Positions 48,999 to 56,901 of a stretch of 64,000 bases of DNA are shown here, one piece after another. The stretch comes from BP-133 sp040756995 (GTDB taxonomy: Bacteria > Actinomycetota > Acidimicrobiia > IMCC26256 > BP-133): contig JBFLYK010000023.1 in NCBI GenBank assembly GCA_040756995.1, positions 1-64,000 of the forward strand, given 5' to 3'. Numbering within the stretch: position 1 is the first letter of the stretch; each line of letters opens with the position of its first letter. Both the position numbers and the translations under genes were made by a program. A model generated the notes under the pieces. The model was given only the letters and a program-made list of their open reading frames with translations, did not search any database and had not been told where the DNA came from.

Positions 48999-51071
48999 TC
49001 AGATCATCGCGGGTTTGGGCGCCGGCGGCGGACCGGGGGCCGCCGGAGGGCCAGGAGGGGCCGGAGGGCCAGGAGGGGCCGGCGGGCCGGGAGCCGCCGG
49101 GGGGCCCGGAGCGGCCGGTTCCGCCGGGGCGGCGGGCCGGGTGCCGGTCGGACGGAAGGCGACGTCGACGATCACGTCGGGACCGGGCGGGCGTTCGCGC
49201 CGGGCGTCGGCATCGCCGAAGGCGAAGACCGCGCCGTCGGTGCCGGCGATGTAGTAGCCGGCGCCCGATTCGGTGGCCCGGAGGTCGACGGCCTTCTCGT
49301 AGGGCTGGCGGTCGGGGACGCCGCCGTGGAACGGCACCCCGAACGAGAAGACTCCGCCGTCGCGCCCGAGCAGCCAGTAGCCCTTGCCGTCAGGCGAGGC
49401 GGCGATGGCCACCATGGGGACGTTCGGTTTGGCGGTGGCCCCCTCCGGCCCCCCAGCCGGCAGGCTGGCTCCGGTTACGGCCTGGACGACGGCGTCACCG
49501 AAGGCGAAGACGTGGGCGTCGGTGGTGGCGATCCAGTAGCCCTGGCCGGTCGGGGTCGGCGCCATCCCCACGGCGTGGAGCGGCAGGGGGAACAGCTGCC
49601 CCCGCATGGTGGCGTCGCCGAAGGCGAACACCTCGCCGGCCGCCGTGAGCACCCAGTACCCCTTCCCGGTCGGCGTGGGTTCGAGGTGGATCGCCGGGGA
49701 GCGGAGCTGCCCCGCCGGCGTGCCCAGGAACGGCGCGTCCCCGAAGGCGAACACCCCGCCGTCGGCACCCACCATCCAGTAACCCCGTCCGGCCGGTGTG
49801 GCCGCCAGAGAGACGATCGGCCCGCCCAGCGCCCGGCCGGCCAGATCGCCGGCCGACCGCACGTCGCCGTAGGCCCGGATGCGCCCGTCGGCGGCCACGG
49901 ACCAGAAACCGGGAAACTCGGGCAGCGGCGGTGGCGGGGCCGGCAACGGCGCCGGGCCCGGCCGGGGAGCAGCCGGAGCGCCGAGTGCTTCCGCCACCCG
50001 CTGGCGGATCTCGGGCAGGCGGTTGTAGAGGCGGCCGCCGGGACAGCCGGTCTCACCGACATCCCGGTGGCCGGCGATGTTGGGGAACGTCCGGCGGGAC
50101 CCGTCCTTGGCGGTGAACGGCGCCGCGCCCCGGGGGTCGATGTCGTGCCGGGCGGCCTTCCACGCCAACAGGCGCACCAGCCCGTCGAGCGCCGCGTCGG
50201 GCGGCTCCACTCCTCCTGAGTAGTCGCCGAGAACAGCGATGCCGGCTGTGCCGGGGTTGACGGCCTTGGCGTGGGCGCCGATGACGCCGTTGCCGTGTTC
50301 GTCTTCGCCGGTGGGCGGTTCGCCGGGCCGGTAGACCCGGGCCCAGCGGCCCTCGTAGACCCGGCCCTGCTGGTCGACGAGGAAGTTGTAGCCGATGTCG
50401 TTCCAGCCGTTGTGGCGGGTGTGGTACGCGTAGACCGCCCGAACGGTCTGGGCCGGATCGGGATCGTTGTTGGGCGTCACCGTGTGGTGGACAATCAGCT
50501 TCGAGACCCGGGCGAACTCCTGCGGGCCCTTCCGCATGCTCTCGTCGGCGCCCCAGCCGGCCCGGGTGATGATCTCCGGCGCCGGCGCCGTCCGGTTGGC
50601 CACCGGTGTCGCGACCGACACCCCGGCGTCGATGACGACCGCTTGCAGTTCGGTGGCGCCCGCCCACCGCACGGCGAGGCGCACCGCACCCCCGTCCGGG
50701 CGGACGAGGCCGGTGGCGACGCGGCCGGCGTGGGCATCGCTGCTGTCGTCCCAGATCGGAAGGCGCCGCCACACTCCCCCGCCGCCCGGTTGCACCCAAC
50801 GGATCTCGACCGGCTGGTCCTCGGTGCCCAGCCAGCACAGCCCGACATGCGTTGCTTGGAACGGAAGGCGCAGCTCGGCCGAACCGCCCCCGGGACGGGA
50901 CGCGGCGATGGGCAGCACCACGAACTCGGTGACGGCCGCGCCCTCGCCGGTGAAGGCCCGGACCGAACGGCCGAACCCGCCGACGCCGAGGGCACCGAGG
51001 CCGGCGAGACCCCGCAGCACCGCCCTCCGGCTGGCCCGGCGGCTCGGGGGTGTCCCCCGAGAGGAATCCAT
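48999..51071 (-). CDS. Tat-exported N-acetylmuramoyl-L-alanine amidase with GYW repeats and PGP-rich tail
   Basis: 690 aa. The twin-arginine signal SRRAVLRGLAGLGALGVGGF lies at about residue 15. The amidase_2/PGRP domain has Zn ligands in LIVHHTVTPN, AGHRDVGETGCPGG (His and Cys) and the GYNFLVDQQGRVYEGRW strand. Six GYW..DG..FAFGDA repeats follow, beginning near residue 435, like those in the VanY-like protein at 24520 and the truncated protein at the right edge. The chain ends in a GPP/PGP-rich segment. It cleaves the amide between MurNAc and the stem peptide. The start is ATG 51071; a longer upstream frame is non-conserved. Confidence 0.85.
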   Translation of the reverse strand: MDSSRGTPPSRRASRRAVLRGLAGLGALGVGGFGRSVRAFTGEGAAVTEFVVLPIAASRPGGGSAELRLPFQATHVGLCWLGTEDQPVEIRWVQPGGGGVWRRLPIWDDSSDAHAGRVATGLVRPDGGAVRLAVRWAGATELQAVVIDAGVSVATPVANRTAPAPEIITRAGWGADESMRKGPQEFARVSKLIVHHTVTPNNDPDPAQTVRAVYAYHTRHNGWNDIGYNFLVDQQGRVYEGRWARVYRPGEPPTGEDEHGNGVIGAHAKAVNPGTAGIAVLGDYSGGVEPPDAALDGLVRLLAWKAARHDIDPRGAAPFTAKDGSRRTFPNIAGHRDVGETGCPGGRLYNRLPEIRQRVAEALGAPAAPRPGPAPLPAPPPPLPEFPGFWSVAADGRIRAYGDVRSAGDLAGRALGGPIVSLAATPAGRGYWMVGADGGVFAFGDAPFLGTPAGQLRSPAIHLEPTPTGKGYWVLTAAGEVFAFGDATMRGQLFPLPLHAVGMAPTPTGQGYWIATTDAHVFAFGDAVVQAVTGASLPAGGPEGATAKPNVPMVAIAASPDGKGYWLLGRDGGVFSFGVPFHGGVPDRQPYEKAVDLRATESGAGYYIAGTDGAVFAFGDADARRERPPGPDVIVDVAFRPTGTRPAAPAEPAAPGPPAAPGPPAPPGPPAPPGPPAAPGPPPAPKPAMI
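49020..49130 (-). repeat. Pro/Gly-rich 18-bp tandem repeats (C-terminal tail of the amidase)
   Basis: Imperfect 18-bp units (ccaggaggggccggaggg-type) encode PGPPAP/PGPPAA hexapeptides at the amidase C-terminus. This low-complexity tail is probably a flexible or wall-spanning linker. Confidence 0.7.
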
Positions 51072-51174
51072 GATCGAGCATCTTGCAACGGCGCCATCGC
51101 CAGGTGGCGGACCACTGCCCGTGACTGCGCCACTCACGGGGGGCAGGTGAAGCCCCCTAGCCTGGTCGCCGCCC

Positions 51175-51738
51175 ATGAGTGCCGAAGCCTCCACTCTCCT
51201 CGGCCTGCTGGCCGATGACGATCGACTGCGCACCGTTGCCGCTCTCGTCCTCGGCTCCGGCCCAGCTTCCGTCTCCGAGGTGGCCACCGCCGCCGGCCTC
51301 GACGTCCGCCGGGCGGCGAAGGCGCTGACCCGTCTCGCCGGCGCTGGCCTTGTCGACCAGACCGGCGATGCCTACGTGCTGCGTACCGAGCGCTTTCGGG
51401 AAGCGCTCGATTCTCTGGGCCGGTCCGAAGAGCCGGCCGCCGTCCCCCATTCCGGCCGGGGCCCCGACGCCGACCGGATACTCCGAATTTTTGTCCGTGA
51501 CGGGAGGCTCGTCCAGATCCCGGCCGTCCACAGCAAAAGATTGGTGGTGCTCGACTGGCTGGCGGGCCTGTTCGAGCCCGGCCAGGCCTACGCCGAGAAG
51601 GAGGTCAACGAGATCCTCGGCCGGGTCCACGCCGATTACGCGTCCTTGCGGCGTTATCTCGTCGACGAGGGTTTCCTCCACCGGCGCGACGGCTTCTATT
51701 GGCGCGCCGGTGGAACCTTCGACGTCGATCCCTTCTAG
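51175..51738 (+). CDS. Winged-helix plus DUF2087 regulator
   Basis: 187 aa. The N-terminal 80 residues form an ArsR-like winged helix (ASVSEVATAAGLDVRRAAKA, then LTRLAGAGLVDQ). The C-terminal half is DUF2087 (LVVLDWLAGLFEPGQAYAEK, then EVNEILGRVHADYASLRRYL). This two-part build is known for uncharacterised transcriptional regulators. It is divergent from the amidase gene and ends 11 nt before clpB, whose 3' end it faces. TAGCCT at 51158-51163 lies 11 nt before the ATG. Confidence 0.85.
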   Translation: MSAEASTLLGLLADDDRLRTVAALVLGSGPASVSEVATAAGLDVRRAAKALTRLAGAGLVDQTGDAYVLRTERFREALDSLGRSEEPAAVPHSGRGPDADRILRIFVRDGRLVQIPAVHSKRLVVLDWLAGLFEPGQAYAEKEVNEILGRVHADYASLRRYLVDEGFLHRRDGFYWRAGGTFDVDPF

Positions 51739-51749
51739 GGCAACGCCAA

Positions 51750-54245
51750 TCAGCGCAACGTGAGTTGGCCACCCTCCACGTCGACCTTGACGGTGCCTCC
51801 TTCGGCGTAGTGACCCTCGAGCAGCGCCATGGCCAGGCGGTCGCCGACCTCCTTCTGGATCACCCGCTTGAGGGGCCGGGCCCCGAAGTCGGGATCGAAG
51901 CCCCGCTCCGCCAGCCACAGCTCCGCCTCGGGCGATACGTCGAGCGTCAGCCGGCGGGCGGCCAGCCGTGAGGCCAGGTGCCCCAACTGGATCCCGACGA
52001 TGGCGGCCATGTCCGACTGCTCCAGGCGCCGGAAGCGCACGATCTCGTCGATGCGGTTGACGAACTCCGGCTTGAAGAACTCGAGCGGATCGACCGGCAG
52101 GTTCGACGTCATGATCAGCACCGCGTTGGTGAAGTCGACCGTACGACCCTGACCGTCGGTCAGCCGGCCGTCGTCGAGCACCTGCAGCAGCACGTTGAAG
52201 ACGTCGGAGTGGGCCTTCTCGATCTCGTCCAGGAGCACGACGGCGTAGGGCCGCCGGCGCACTGCCTCGGTCAGCTGCCCGCCCTCGTCGTAGCCGACAT
52301 ACCCCGGGGGGGCACCAATGAGCCGGGCCACCGTGTGCTTCTCCTGGTACTCGCCCATGTCGATGCGGACCATGGCCCGTTCGTCGTCGAAGAGGAACTC
52401 GGCCAGGGCCTTGGCCAGTTCGGTCTTGCCGACGCCCGTCGGGCCGAGGAACAGGAAGCTGCCGATCGGCCGGTGCGGGTCGGACAGGCCGGCCCGGGAA
52501 CGGCGAATGGCGCTGGCCACCGCCGAGACCGCCTCCTCCTGGCCGACCACCCGCCGGTGGAGCATCTCCTCCATGCGGACCAGCTTCTGCACCTCGCCTT
52601 CCATCAGGCGGGAGACCGGAATGCCGGTGGCCTTGGACACGACCTCGGCCACGTCCTCCTCGTCGACCTCCTCCTTGAGCATCTTCTGCTCGCGCTGGAG
52701 CTCGTCGAGGCGGGCCGACGCCTCGGCCACTTTCCTTTCCAGTTCGGGGATACGGCCGTAGCGGATCTCGGCGGCCCGGGAGAGATCTCCCTCCCGCTCG
52801 AAGCGATCGGCCTCTCCCTTGGCCGCCTCCAGCTCCTCCTTGCGGGCCCGGATGGCGGTGATGGCCTCCTTCTCCGATTGCCAGTGGGCCTTCATGCCGC
52901 TGGCCTGCTCCCGCAGGTTGGCCAGTTCCTCCTCGAGATCGGCGAGACGCTCTTTGCTGGCGGCGTCGGTCTCCTTCTCCAGAGCCACCTTCTCGATCTC
53001 GAGCTGTCGCATGCGGCGCTCGACGACGTCGATCTCCGTGGGCATGGAGTCGATCTCGATCCGCAGCCGGGAGGCGGCCTCGTCGACGAGGTCGATGGCC
53101 TTGTCGGGCAGGAACCGCCCGGTCACGTAACGGTCCGAGAGCACGGCGGCGGCCACGAGGGCGGCGTCCTGGATGCGGACACCGTGGTGCACTTCGTAGC
53201 GCTCCTTGAGCCCCCGGAGGATGGCGATGGTGTCCTCCACGCTGGGCTGGCCGACGTAGACCTGCTGGAAGCGCCGCTCCAACGCCGGATCCTTCTCGAC
53301 GTACTTGCGGTACTCGTCGAGCGTGGTGGCCCCGATCATGCGCAGCTCGCCCCGGGCCAGCATGGGCTTGAGCATGTTGCCGGCATCCATGGCGCCTTCG
53401 GCCGCCCCGGCGCCGACGACGGTGTGCATCTCGTCGATGAAGGTGATGATCTCGCCTTCGGAGTCGGCGATCTCCTTGAGGACGGCCTTGAGCCGCTCCT
53501 CGAACTCACCCCGGTACTTGGCCCCGGCCACCATGGCCGACAGGTCGAGGGCGATGAGCCGCTTGTTCTTCAGGCCTTCGGGGATGTCGCCCTCCACGAT
53601 CCGGCGGGCCAGCCCTTCCACGATGGCGGTCTTGCCCACCCCGGGCTCGCCGATCAGGACGGGGTTGTTCTTCGTCCGCCGGGACAGCACCTGGATCACC
53701 CGGCGGATCTCCTCGTCCCGGCCGATGACCGGGTCGAGCTTGCCGGCCCGGGCCGCCTCGGTCAGGTCGCGGCCGTAGCGTTCCAGCGCCTGGTACTGGT
53801 CCTCGGGGTTCTGGCTGGTGACGCGGTGACTCCCCCGCACCTCCTGCAGCGCCTTGAGGAGCTGCTCCCGATCGACGCCGATCCGCTCGGCCAGCGCCAG
53901 GAGCAGGTGCTCGGTGGAGAGGTACTCGTCGTGCAGCTCGGCCCGGGCGGTGTCGGCGACGCTCATGACGTCGCGCAGCTCCCGGCTGAGCTGCGGCGGT
54001 TGGCCGCCGTGGGCCTTCGGCAGCCGGGCCAGCGCCTCGCCGGCCCGGTTGCGCAGTGTCAGTGGCGCCAGCCCCACCTTGCTGAGGACGGGCAGCACGA
54101 TGCCTTCCTCCTGGCCGAGCAGGGCGGCGACGAGGTGATCGGAGGTCACCTCGGGGTGGGCCTGGGTGCGGGCCATCTCGACGGCGGCCTGCACCGCCTC
54201 CTGGGTGCGCAGCGTCCAGCGGTTCGGGTCGAACGCCATCGCCAT
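51750..54245 (-). CDS. clpB: ATP-dependent disaggregase ClpB
   Basis: 831 aa. An N-terminal Clp domain is followed by AAA+ module 1 (GEPGVGKTAIVEGLARR), the coiled-coil M-domain (about residues 400-520), and AAA+ module 2 (FLGPTGVGKTELAKALAEF). It works with DnaK to resolve aggregates. The loop after the D2 sensor (MTSNLPVDPLEFFKPEF) is about 20 residues shorter than in Escherichia coli ClpB. ATG 54245 has AGGAGG nine nt upstream. A divergent operator region shared with hsp20 suggests HspR-type heat-shock control. Its 3' end is 11 nt from the DUF2087 gene. Confidence 0.94.
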   Translation of the reverse strand: MAMAFDPNRWTLRTQEAVQAAVEMARTQAHPEVTSDHLVAALLGQEEGIVLPVLSKVGLAPLTLRNRAGEALARLPKAHGGQPPQLSRELRDVMSVADTARAELHDEYLSTEHLLLALAERIGVDREQLLKALQEVRGSHRVTSQNPEDQYQALERYGRDLTEAARAGKLDPVIGRDEEIRRVIQVLSRRTKNNPVLIGEPGVGKTAIVEGLARRIVEGDIPEGLKNKRLIALDLSAMVAGAKYRGEFEERLKAVLKEIADSEGEIITFIDEMHTVVGAGAAEGAMDAGNMLKPMLARGELRMIGATTLDEYRKYVEKDPALERRFQQVYVGQPSVEDTIAILRGLKERYEVHHGVRIQDAALVAAAVLSDRYVTGRFLPDKAIDLVDEAASRLRIEIDSMPTEIDVVERRMRQLEIEKVALEKETDAASKERLADLEEELANLREQASGMKAHWQSEKEAITAIRARKEELEAAKGEADRFEREGDLSRAAEIRYGRIPELERKVAEASARLDELQREQKMLKEEVDEEDVAEVVSKATGIPVSRLMEGEVQKLVRMEEMLHRRVVGQEEAVSAVASAIRRSRAGLSDPHRPIGSFLFLGPTGVGKTELAKALAEFLFDDERAMVRIDMGEYQEKHTVARLIGAPPGYVGYDEGGQLTEAVRRRPYAVVLLDEIEKAHSDVFNVLLQVLDDGRLTDGQGRTVDFTNAVLIMTSNLPVDPLEFFKPEFVNRIDEIVRFRRLEQSDMAAIVGIQLGHLASRLAARRLTLDVSPEAELWLAERGFDPDFGARPLKRVIQKEVGDRLAMALLEGHYAEGGTVKVDVEGGQLTLR

Positions 54246-54308
54246 AGGTCTGTTCCTCCTGTGCGGGAGGGTTCGGTTCCATCCTCCCGGTCCGAAGCTA
54301 TGGTAGCA

Positions 54309-54342
54309 ACTCAGTAAGTAAAACTGAGTGCTTGACACTCAG
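54309..54342. promoter_or_regulatory. Alternating inverted repeats between clpB and hsp20 (HAIR-like operator)
   Basis: ACTCAGT-N7-ACTGAGT (54309-54329) is followed without a break by (A)CTGAGT-N7-ACTCAG (54323-54342); the middle half-site is used twice. The spacing and the ACTCA/TGAGT core recall the HspR box (CTTGAGT-N7-ACTCAAG) that controls clpB and dnaK in Streptomyces. The repeats overlap the hsp20 -35 box. Confidence 0.65.
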
Positions 54343-54360
54343 ATTCCTTGTTCATAGACT
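54332..54360 (+). promoter_or_regulatory. hsp20 promoter (TTGACA-17-TAGACT)
   Basis: TTGACA at 54332-54337 and TAGACT at 54355-54360, with exact 17-bp spacing, is the best sigma-70-type promoter in the window. Transcription would start near 54367, giving a leader of about 43 nt with AGGAGG at 54395-54400. The operator half-sites overlap the -35. Confidence 0.75.
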
Positions 54361-54409
54361 TTTAGTCAGACTTCCGCTTGCGAGAGTGGACACAGGAGGG
54401 CTGATTCAG

Positions 54410-54838
54410 ATGCTGATGCGCTTCGACCCGTTCCGGGAGCTGGACCGGCTGACCTCGGCGCCCTGGGGCAACACGCGTCCGGCGATGCCGATGGACGCCT
54501 ACCGGCGCAACGGCGACTTCGTGGTGCACTTCGACCTGCCGGGGGTGGACCCGTCCTCGATCGATCTCACCGTGGAGAAGAACGTGCTGACCGTGACGGC
54601 CGAGCGGCACTTCGCCCGGGCCGAGGGCGACGAGATCACGGTCGCCGAGCGGCCGCAGGGCCGGTTCAGCCGGCAGCTGTTCCTGGGTGAGAGCCTCGAC
54701 GCCGACCGGATCTCGGCCAACTACGACCAGGGCGTGCTCACGCTCCACATCCCGGTTGCCGAGAAGGCGAAGCCCCGGAAGGTGGAGATCTCCGCCGGCG
54801 CTCCGGAAGCCGTCGAGGTCTCGACCTCGGCCGCATAG
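54410..54838 (+). CDS. hsp20: Small heat-shock protein Hsp20 / alpha-crystallin family
   Basis: 142 aa from ATG 54410 (AGGAGG ten nt upstream). The N-terminus MRFDPFRELDRL is typical of actinobacterial Hsp18. The alpha-crystallin domain has FVVHFDLPGVDPSSIDLTVE and ISANYDQGVLTLHIPVAE (the conserved GVLTL), and the chain ends in a short variable tail. It holds unfolding proteins for DnaK/ClpB. Divergent from clpB, sharing the operator region, so both genes are probably induced by heat together. Confidence 0.94.
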   Translation: MLMRFDPFRELDRLTSAPWGNTRPAMPMDAYRRNGDFVVHFDLPGVDPSSIDLTVEKNVLTVTAERHFARAEGDEITVAERPQGRFSRQLFLGESLDADRISANYDQGVLTLHIPVAEKAKPRKVEISAGAPEAVEVSTSAA

Positions 54839-54893
54839 GCCTCAAAACCGTACAAAAACCACTTCACTCACTCCACCCACTCCAGGCTCGCAT

Positions 54894-54927
54894 CACCCCC
54901 GGATTTCCACCACGGTTTCCGGGGGTG
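54894..54927 (+). terminator. Hairpin downstream of hsp20
   Basis: CACCCCCGGA / TCCGGGGGTG, a 10-bp perfect stem with a 14-nt loop, 56 nt after the hsp20 stop. It is followed by TTGCGCG only, so the T-run is poor. Confidence 0.6.
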
Positions 54928-54977
54928 TTGCGCGAAAACCGTTGGAATTATTGGCGTTCCAGGCTGTTGTACAGCTA

Positions 54978-55130
54978 GCGTCCTCTTTTCGATTCGGGCG
55001 GATCGGATGGAGGACGGCGCGACGAAGCGCCGCTGGGGAGATACCTCGGTTCGACCGCCCCGTACCAAGGAGAGGGGGCGCCCAACCTCCCCACGTCACG
55101 TGGGCTGTCGTCAGCACCTCGCATGGACAC
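54978..55130 (+). promoter_or_regulatory. Candidate ydaO-type c-di-AMP riboswitch in the rpf leader
   Basis: The 410-bp gap 54839-55248 has no gene. Within it, CGTCAGCACCTCG (55109-55121) closely matches the 3' core of ydaO/yuaA riboswitches (CGTCAGCNNACCTCG). Upstream blocks GGAGGACGG, CTGGGGAGATAC and a GGCGC/GCGCC hairpin sit where that family has GGGGGACCC and GGGGTGAA. GTCC (54980-54983) can pair with GGAC (55125-55128) as stem P1. Actinobacterial rpf genes commonly carry this riboswitch. The match was made by eye from memory of the consensus. A later hairpin (AAGCGC/GCGCTT around 55143-55160) may be the expression platform. Confidence 0.5.
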
Positions 55131-55248
55131 ACCAAGGTCCCGAAGCGCACTGGAGCGCTTCACGAGCTGAATGCCACATCGACGGTCGCCCGCATTCCAG
55201 GCCACACCTGAAGCCCTCCGGGTTTCCGAGACTTCAAGGAGGCGCAAG

Positions 55249-55743
55249 ATGCGCATCGACTTCCGAAGGAGCGTGTTCTTATCCATCGGCCTGGTGGTTA
55301 CCGGCACGCTCCTCACTTCTGACCTCCTGGCCGCGCCGGCCGATGCCTTCGTCCGGCGCCCCGGTTACGGCCGGTCGATCGACCGGCAGGCGATCCGGCA
55401 GCGAGCCGCCCGGAAGCAGCGGGCGTCCCGCTCCGCCACCCGCCAGAGGATCGCTCCCGCACCTACCCCGAAGCCCAAGATGGCCGCTGCCCCCCGTCCG
55501 GCCGACGACCAGATCTGGCAGCGGCTCCGCAACTGTGAAGCGGGCGGGCGATACGACCGCAACAGCGGGAACGGTTACTACGGCGCCTATCAGTTCTCAG
55601 CTGGCACCTGGCGCAGCCTCGGTTACAAGGGACTTCCCCATCAGGCACCGCCCGAGGTCCAGGATGAAGCTGCCCGGAAGCTCCAGGCCCGGAGCGGGTG
55701 GGGCCAGTGGCCCGCCTGCTCCCGCCGGATCGGTGCTCGCTAG
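55249..55743 (+). CDS. Secreted resuscitation-promoting-factor (Rpf)-like muralytic protein
   Basis: 164 aa from ATG 55249, with AAGGAGG seven to eight nt upstream. A signal peptide (to about residue 37, PADAF) and a basic, Pro-rich linker precede the Rpf domain at the C-terminus. That domain contains LRNCEAGGRYDRNSGNGYYG with the catalytic Glu, then AYQFSAGTWRSLGYKGLP and WGQWPACS with the paired Cys. Rpf proteins cut peptidoglycan glycan strands and promote regrowth of dormant cells. A candidate c-di-AMP riboswitch precedes it. A strong bidirectional hairpin follows. Confidence 0.9.
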   Translation: MRIDFRRSVFLSIGLVVTGTLLTSDLLAAPADAFVRRPGYGRSIDRQAIRQRAARKQRASRSATRQRIAPAPTPKPKMAAAPRPADDQIWQRLRNCEAGGRYDRNSGNGYYGAYQFSAGTWRSLGYKGLPHQAPPEVQDEAARKLQARSGWGQWPACSRRIGAR

Positions 55744-55779
55744 GCGAGAGCGGCACTGAACTTCCCCGGAGTGGCTTGA

Positions 55780-55810
55780 ATACGGCCCGGCCCCTGTGGC
55801 CGGGCCGTAT
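55780..55810. terminator. Strong bidirectional hairpin between rpf (+) and enoyl-CoA hydratase (-)
   Basis: A 13-bp perfect stem (ATACGGCCCGGCC / GGCCGGGCCGTAT) with a 5-nt loop, between two convergent stops. Confidence 0.8.
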
Positions 55811-55824
55811 CGCGTCCTCGCCCT

Positions 55825-56625
55825 CTAGTCGGCCGGGCCGCTGAACTGGGGGCGTCGCTTCTCCCGCAGCGAGGCGACGCCCTCCCTCACGTCCGGCCCG
55901 CCGAAGCCGAGGGTCTCGTAGGCCACGGAGACGTCGAAGATCGGCCCCGCCGTCCGCAGCCAGCCGTTGAGGGCGTACTTGGTCCACCGAACGGCGCTCT
56001 GCGACAGCGACGCCAGCTTGCGGGCGACCGCCAGAGCCCGATCCTGCAGCTCCTCCTCCGGGACGCAGAGGGACACGAGACCCATGCGTTCGGCGTCCTC
56101 GCCGCTCACCGGTTCGCAGGTCATGAGGTGGTACTTGGCCTTGGCCATCCCGCACAGCAGAGGCCAGATGAGGACCCCGTGGTCGCCGGCGGCCACGCCG
56201 AGGCGGGTGTGGCCGTCGACGATCTTCGTCGACGGCGTGGCGATCGACACGTCGGCCAGAAGGCCGACGGCCAGGCCCGCCCCCACCGCCGGGCCGGTCA
56301 TGGCCGACACGATCGGCTTGGAGCAGTTGACGACGCCGTAGCAGATGTCGCGGGCCTCCCGCATGGTGAGGATGCGGCCCTCGAAGTCGTCGACCATCTG
56401 CTCGATCAGGCCGAAGTCACCGCCGGACGAGAAGGCCTCGCCGACGCCGGTGACGATGACGACCTTGACGTCGGGGTCACGGTCGATGTCGCCCCAGATC
56501 CTGGCCAGCTCGGTGTGCTGCTCGGCGCTCACCGAGTTGAGGCTCTTCGGGTTGTTGAACTGGATGCGGAGGATGCCGGGTTCGGGGAAGTCGAAGTCGA
56601 GGTGCGTGTAGTCGCGGTAGGGCAT
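55825..56625 (-). CDS. Enoyl-CoA hydratase/isomerase (crotonase) family
   Basis: 266 aa. It has crotonase-fold hallmarks: the RIQFNNPKSLNSVSAEQH N-terminus, the oxyanion-hole loop GEAFSSGGDFGLI, and the second oxyanion segment AMTGPAVGAGLAVGLLAD. The first catalytic Glu position (AGDHGVLIWPLL) is Asp/His-like rather than Glu. Crotonases range from beta-oxidation hydratases to isomerases, and the reaction is not assignable. It is followed on the same strand by nothing until the hairpin at 55780. Confidence 0.87.
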   Translation of the reverse strand: MPYRDYTHLDFDFPEPGILRIQFNNPKSLNSVSAEQHTELARIWGDIDRDPDVKVVIVTGVGEAFSSGGDFGLIEQMVDDFEGRILTMREARDICYGVVNCSKPIVSAMTGPAVGAGLAVGLLADVSIATPSTKIVDGHTRLGVAAGDHGVLIWPLLCGMAKAKYHLMTCEPVSGEDAERMGLVSLCVPEEELQDRALAVARKLASLSQSAVRWTKYALNGWLRTAGPIFDVSVAYETLGFGGPDVREGVASLREKRRPQFSGPAD

Positions 56626-56659
56626 GGCGTCGTCTTTCCGTGTGAGGCGGCGCGGCGCG

Positions 56660-56881
56660 TCAGCGCACGGCGGCGAAGATTACGACGATCACCACTACCA
56701 GGAACGCCAGCGCCGTCAGGACACGAGCCATGAGCGACGAGCCGGCCGGTGGGGGCGGAGGGAAACCGGGCCGCTGCGCCTCGAGCAGCACGATCTCCTC
56801 GACGTCGCCGTAGGCGCAGACCGGACACTCAGCGGCGTCGTCGGTGAGCCCGGCGCCGCACCGGGGACAGGAGGCCTGCAC
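56660..56881 (-). CDS. Small double-zinc-ribbon protein with C-terminal membrane anchor
   Basis: 73 aa from GTG 56881. The N-terminus carries CPRCGAG and CPVCAYG (one four-Cys zinc ribbon). A Pro-rich hinge and one C-terminal transmembrane helix (LTALAFLVVVIVVIFAAV) follow. The function is unknown; tail-anchored zinc ribbons can act as adapters. TACCCT lies 7 nt before the GTG (56894-56889), so the mRNA is probably leaderless. It follows the GH5 gene on the same strand. A longer reading upstream overlaps GH5 and is rejected. Confidence 0.75.
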   Translation of the reverse strand: MQASCPRCGAGLTDDAAECPVCAYGDVEEIVLLEAQRPGFPPPPPAGSSLMARVLTALAFLVVVIVVIFAAVR

Positions 56882-56901
56882 GGCTGAGAGGGTAGACGGC
56901 G

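Noticed and set aside
49020..49130. Collagen-like triplets in the amidase tail
   Set aside because: The units are PGPPAP/PGPPAA hexamers, not strict Gly-X-Y triplets over enough length to predict a triple helix.
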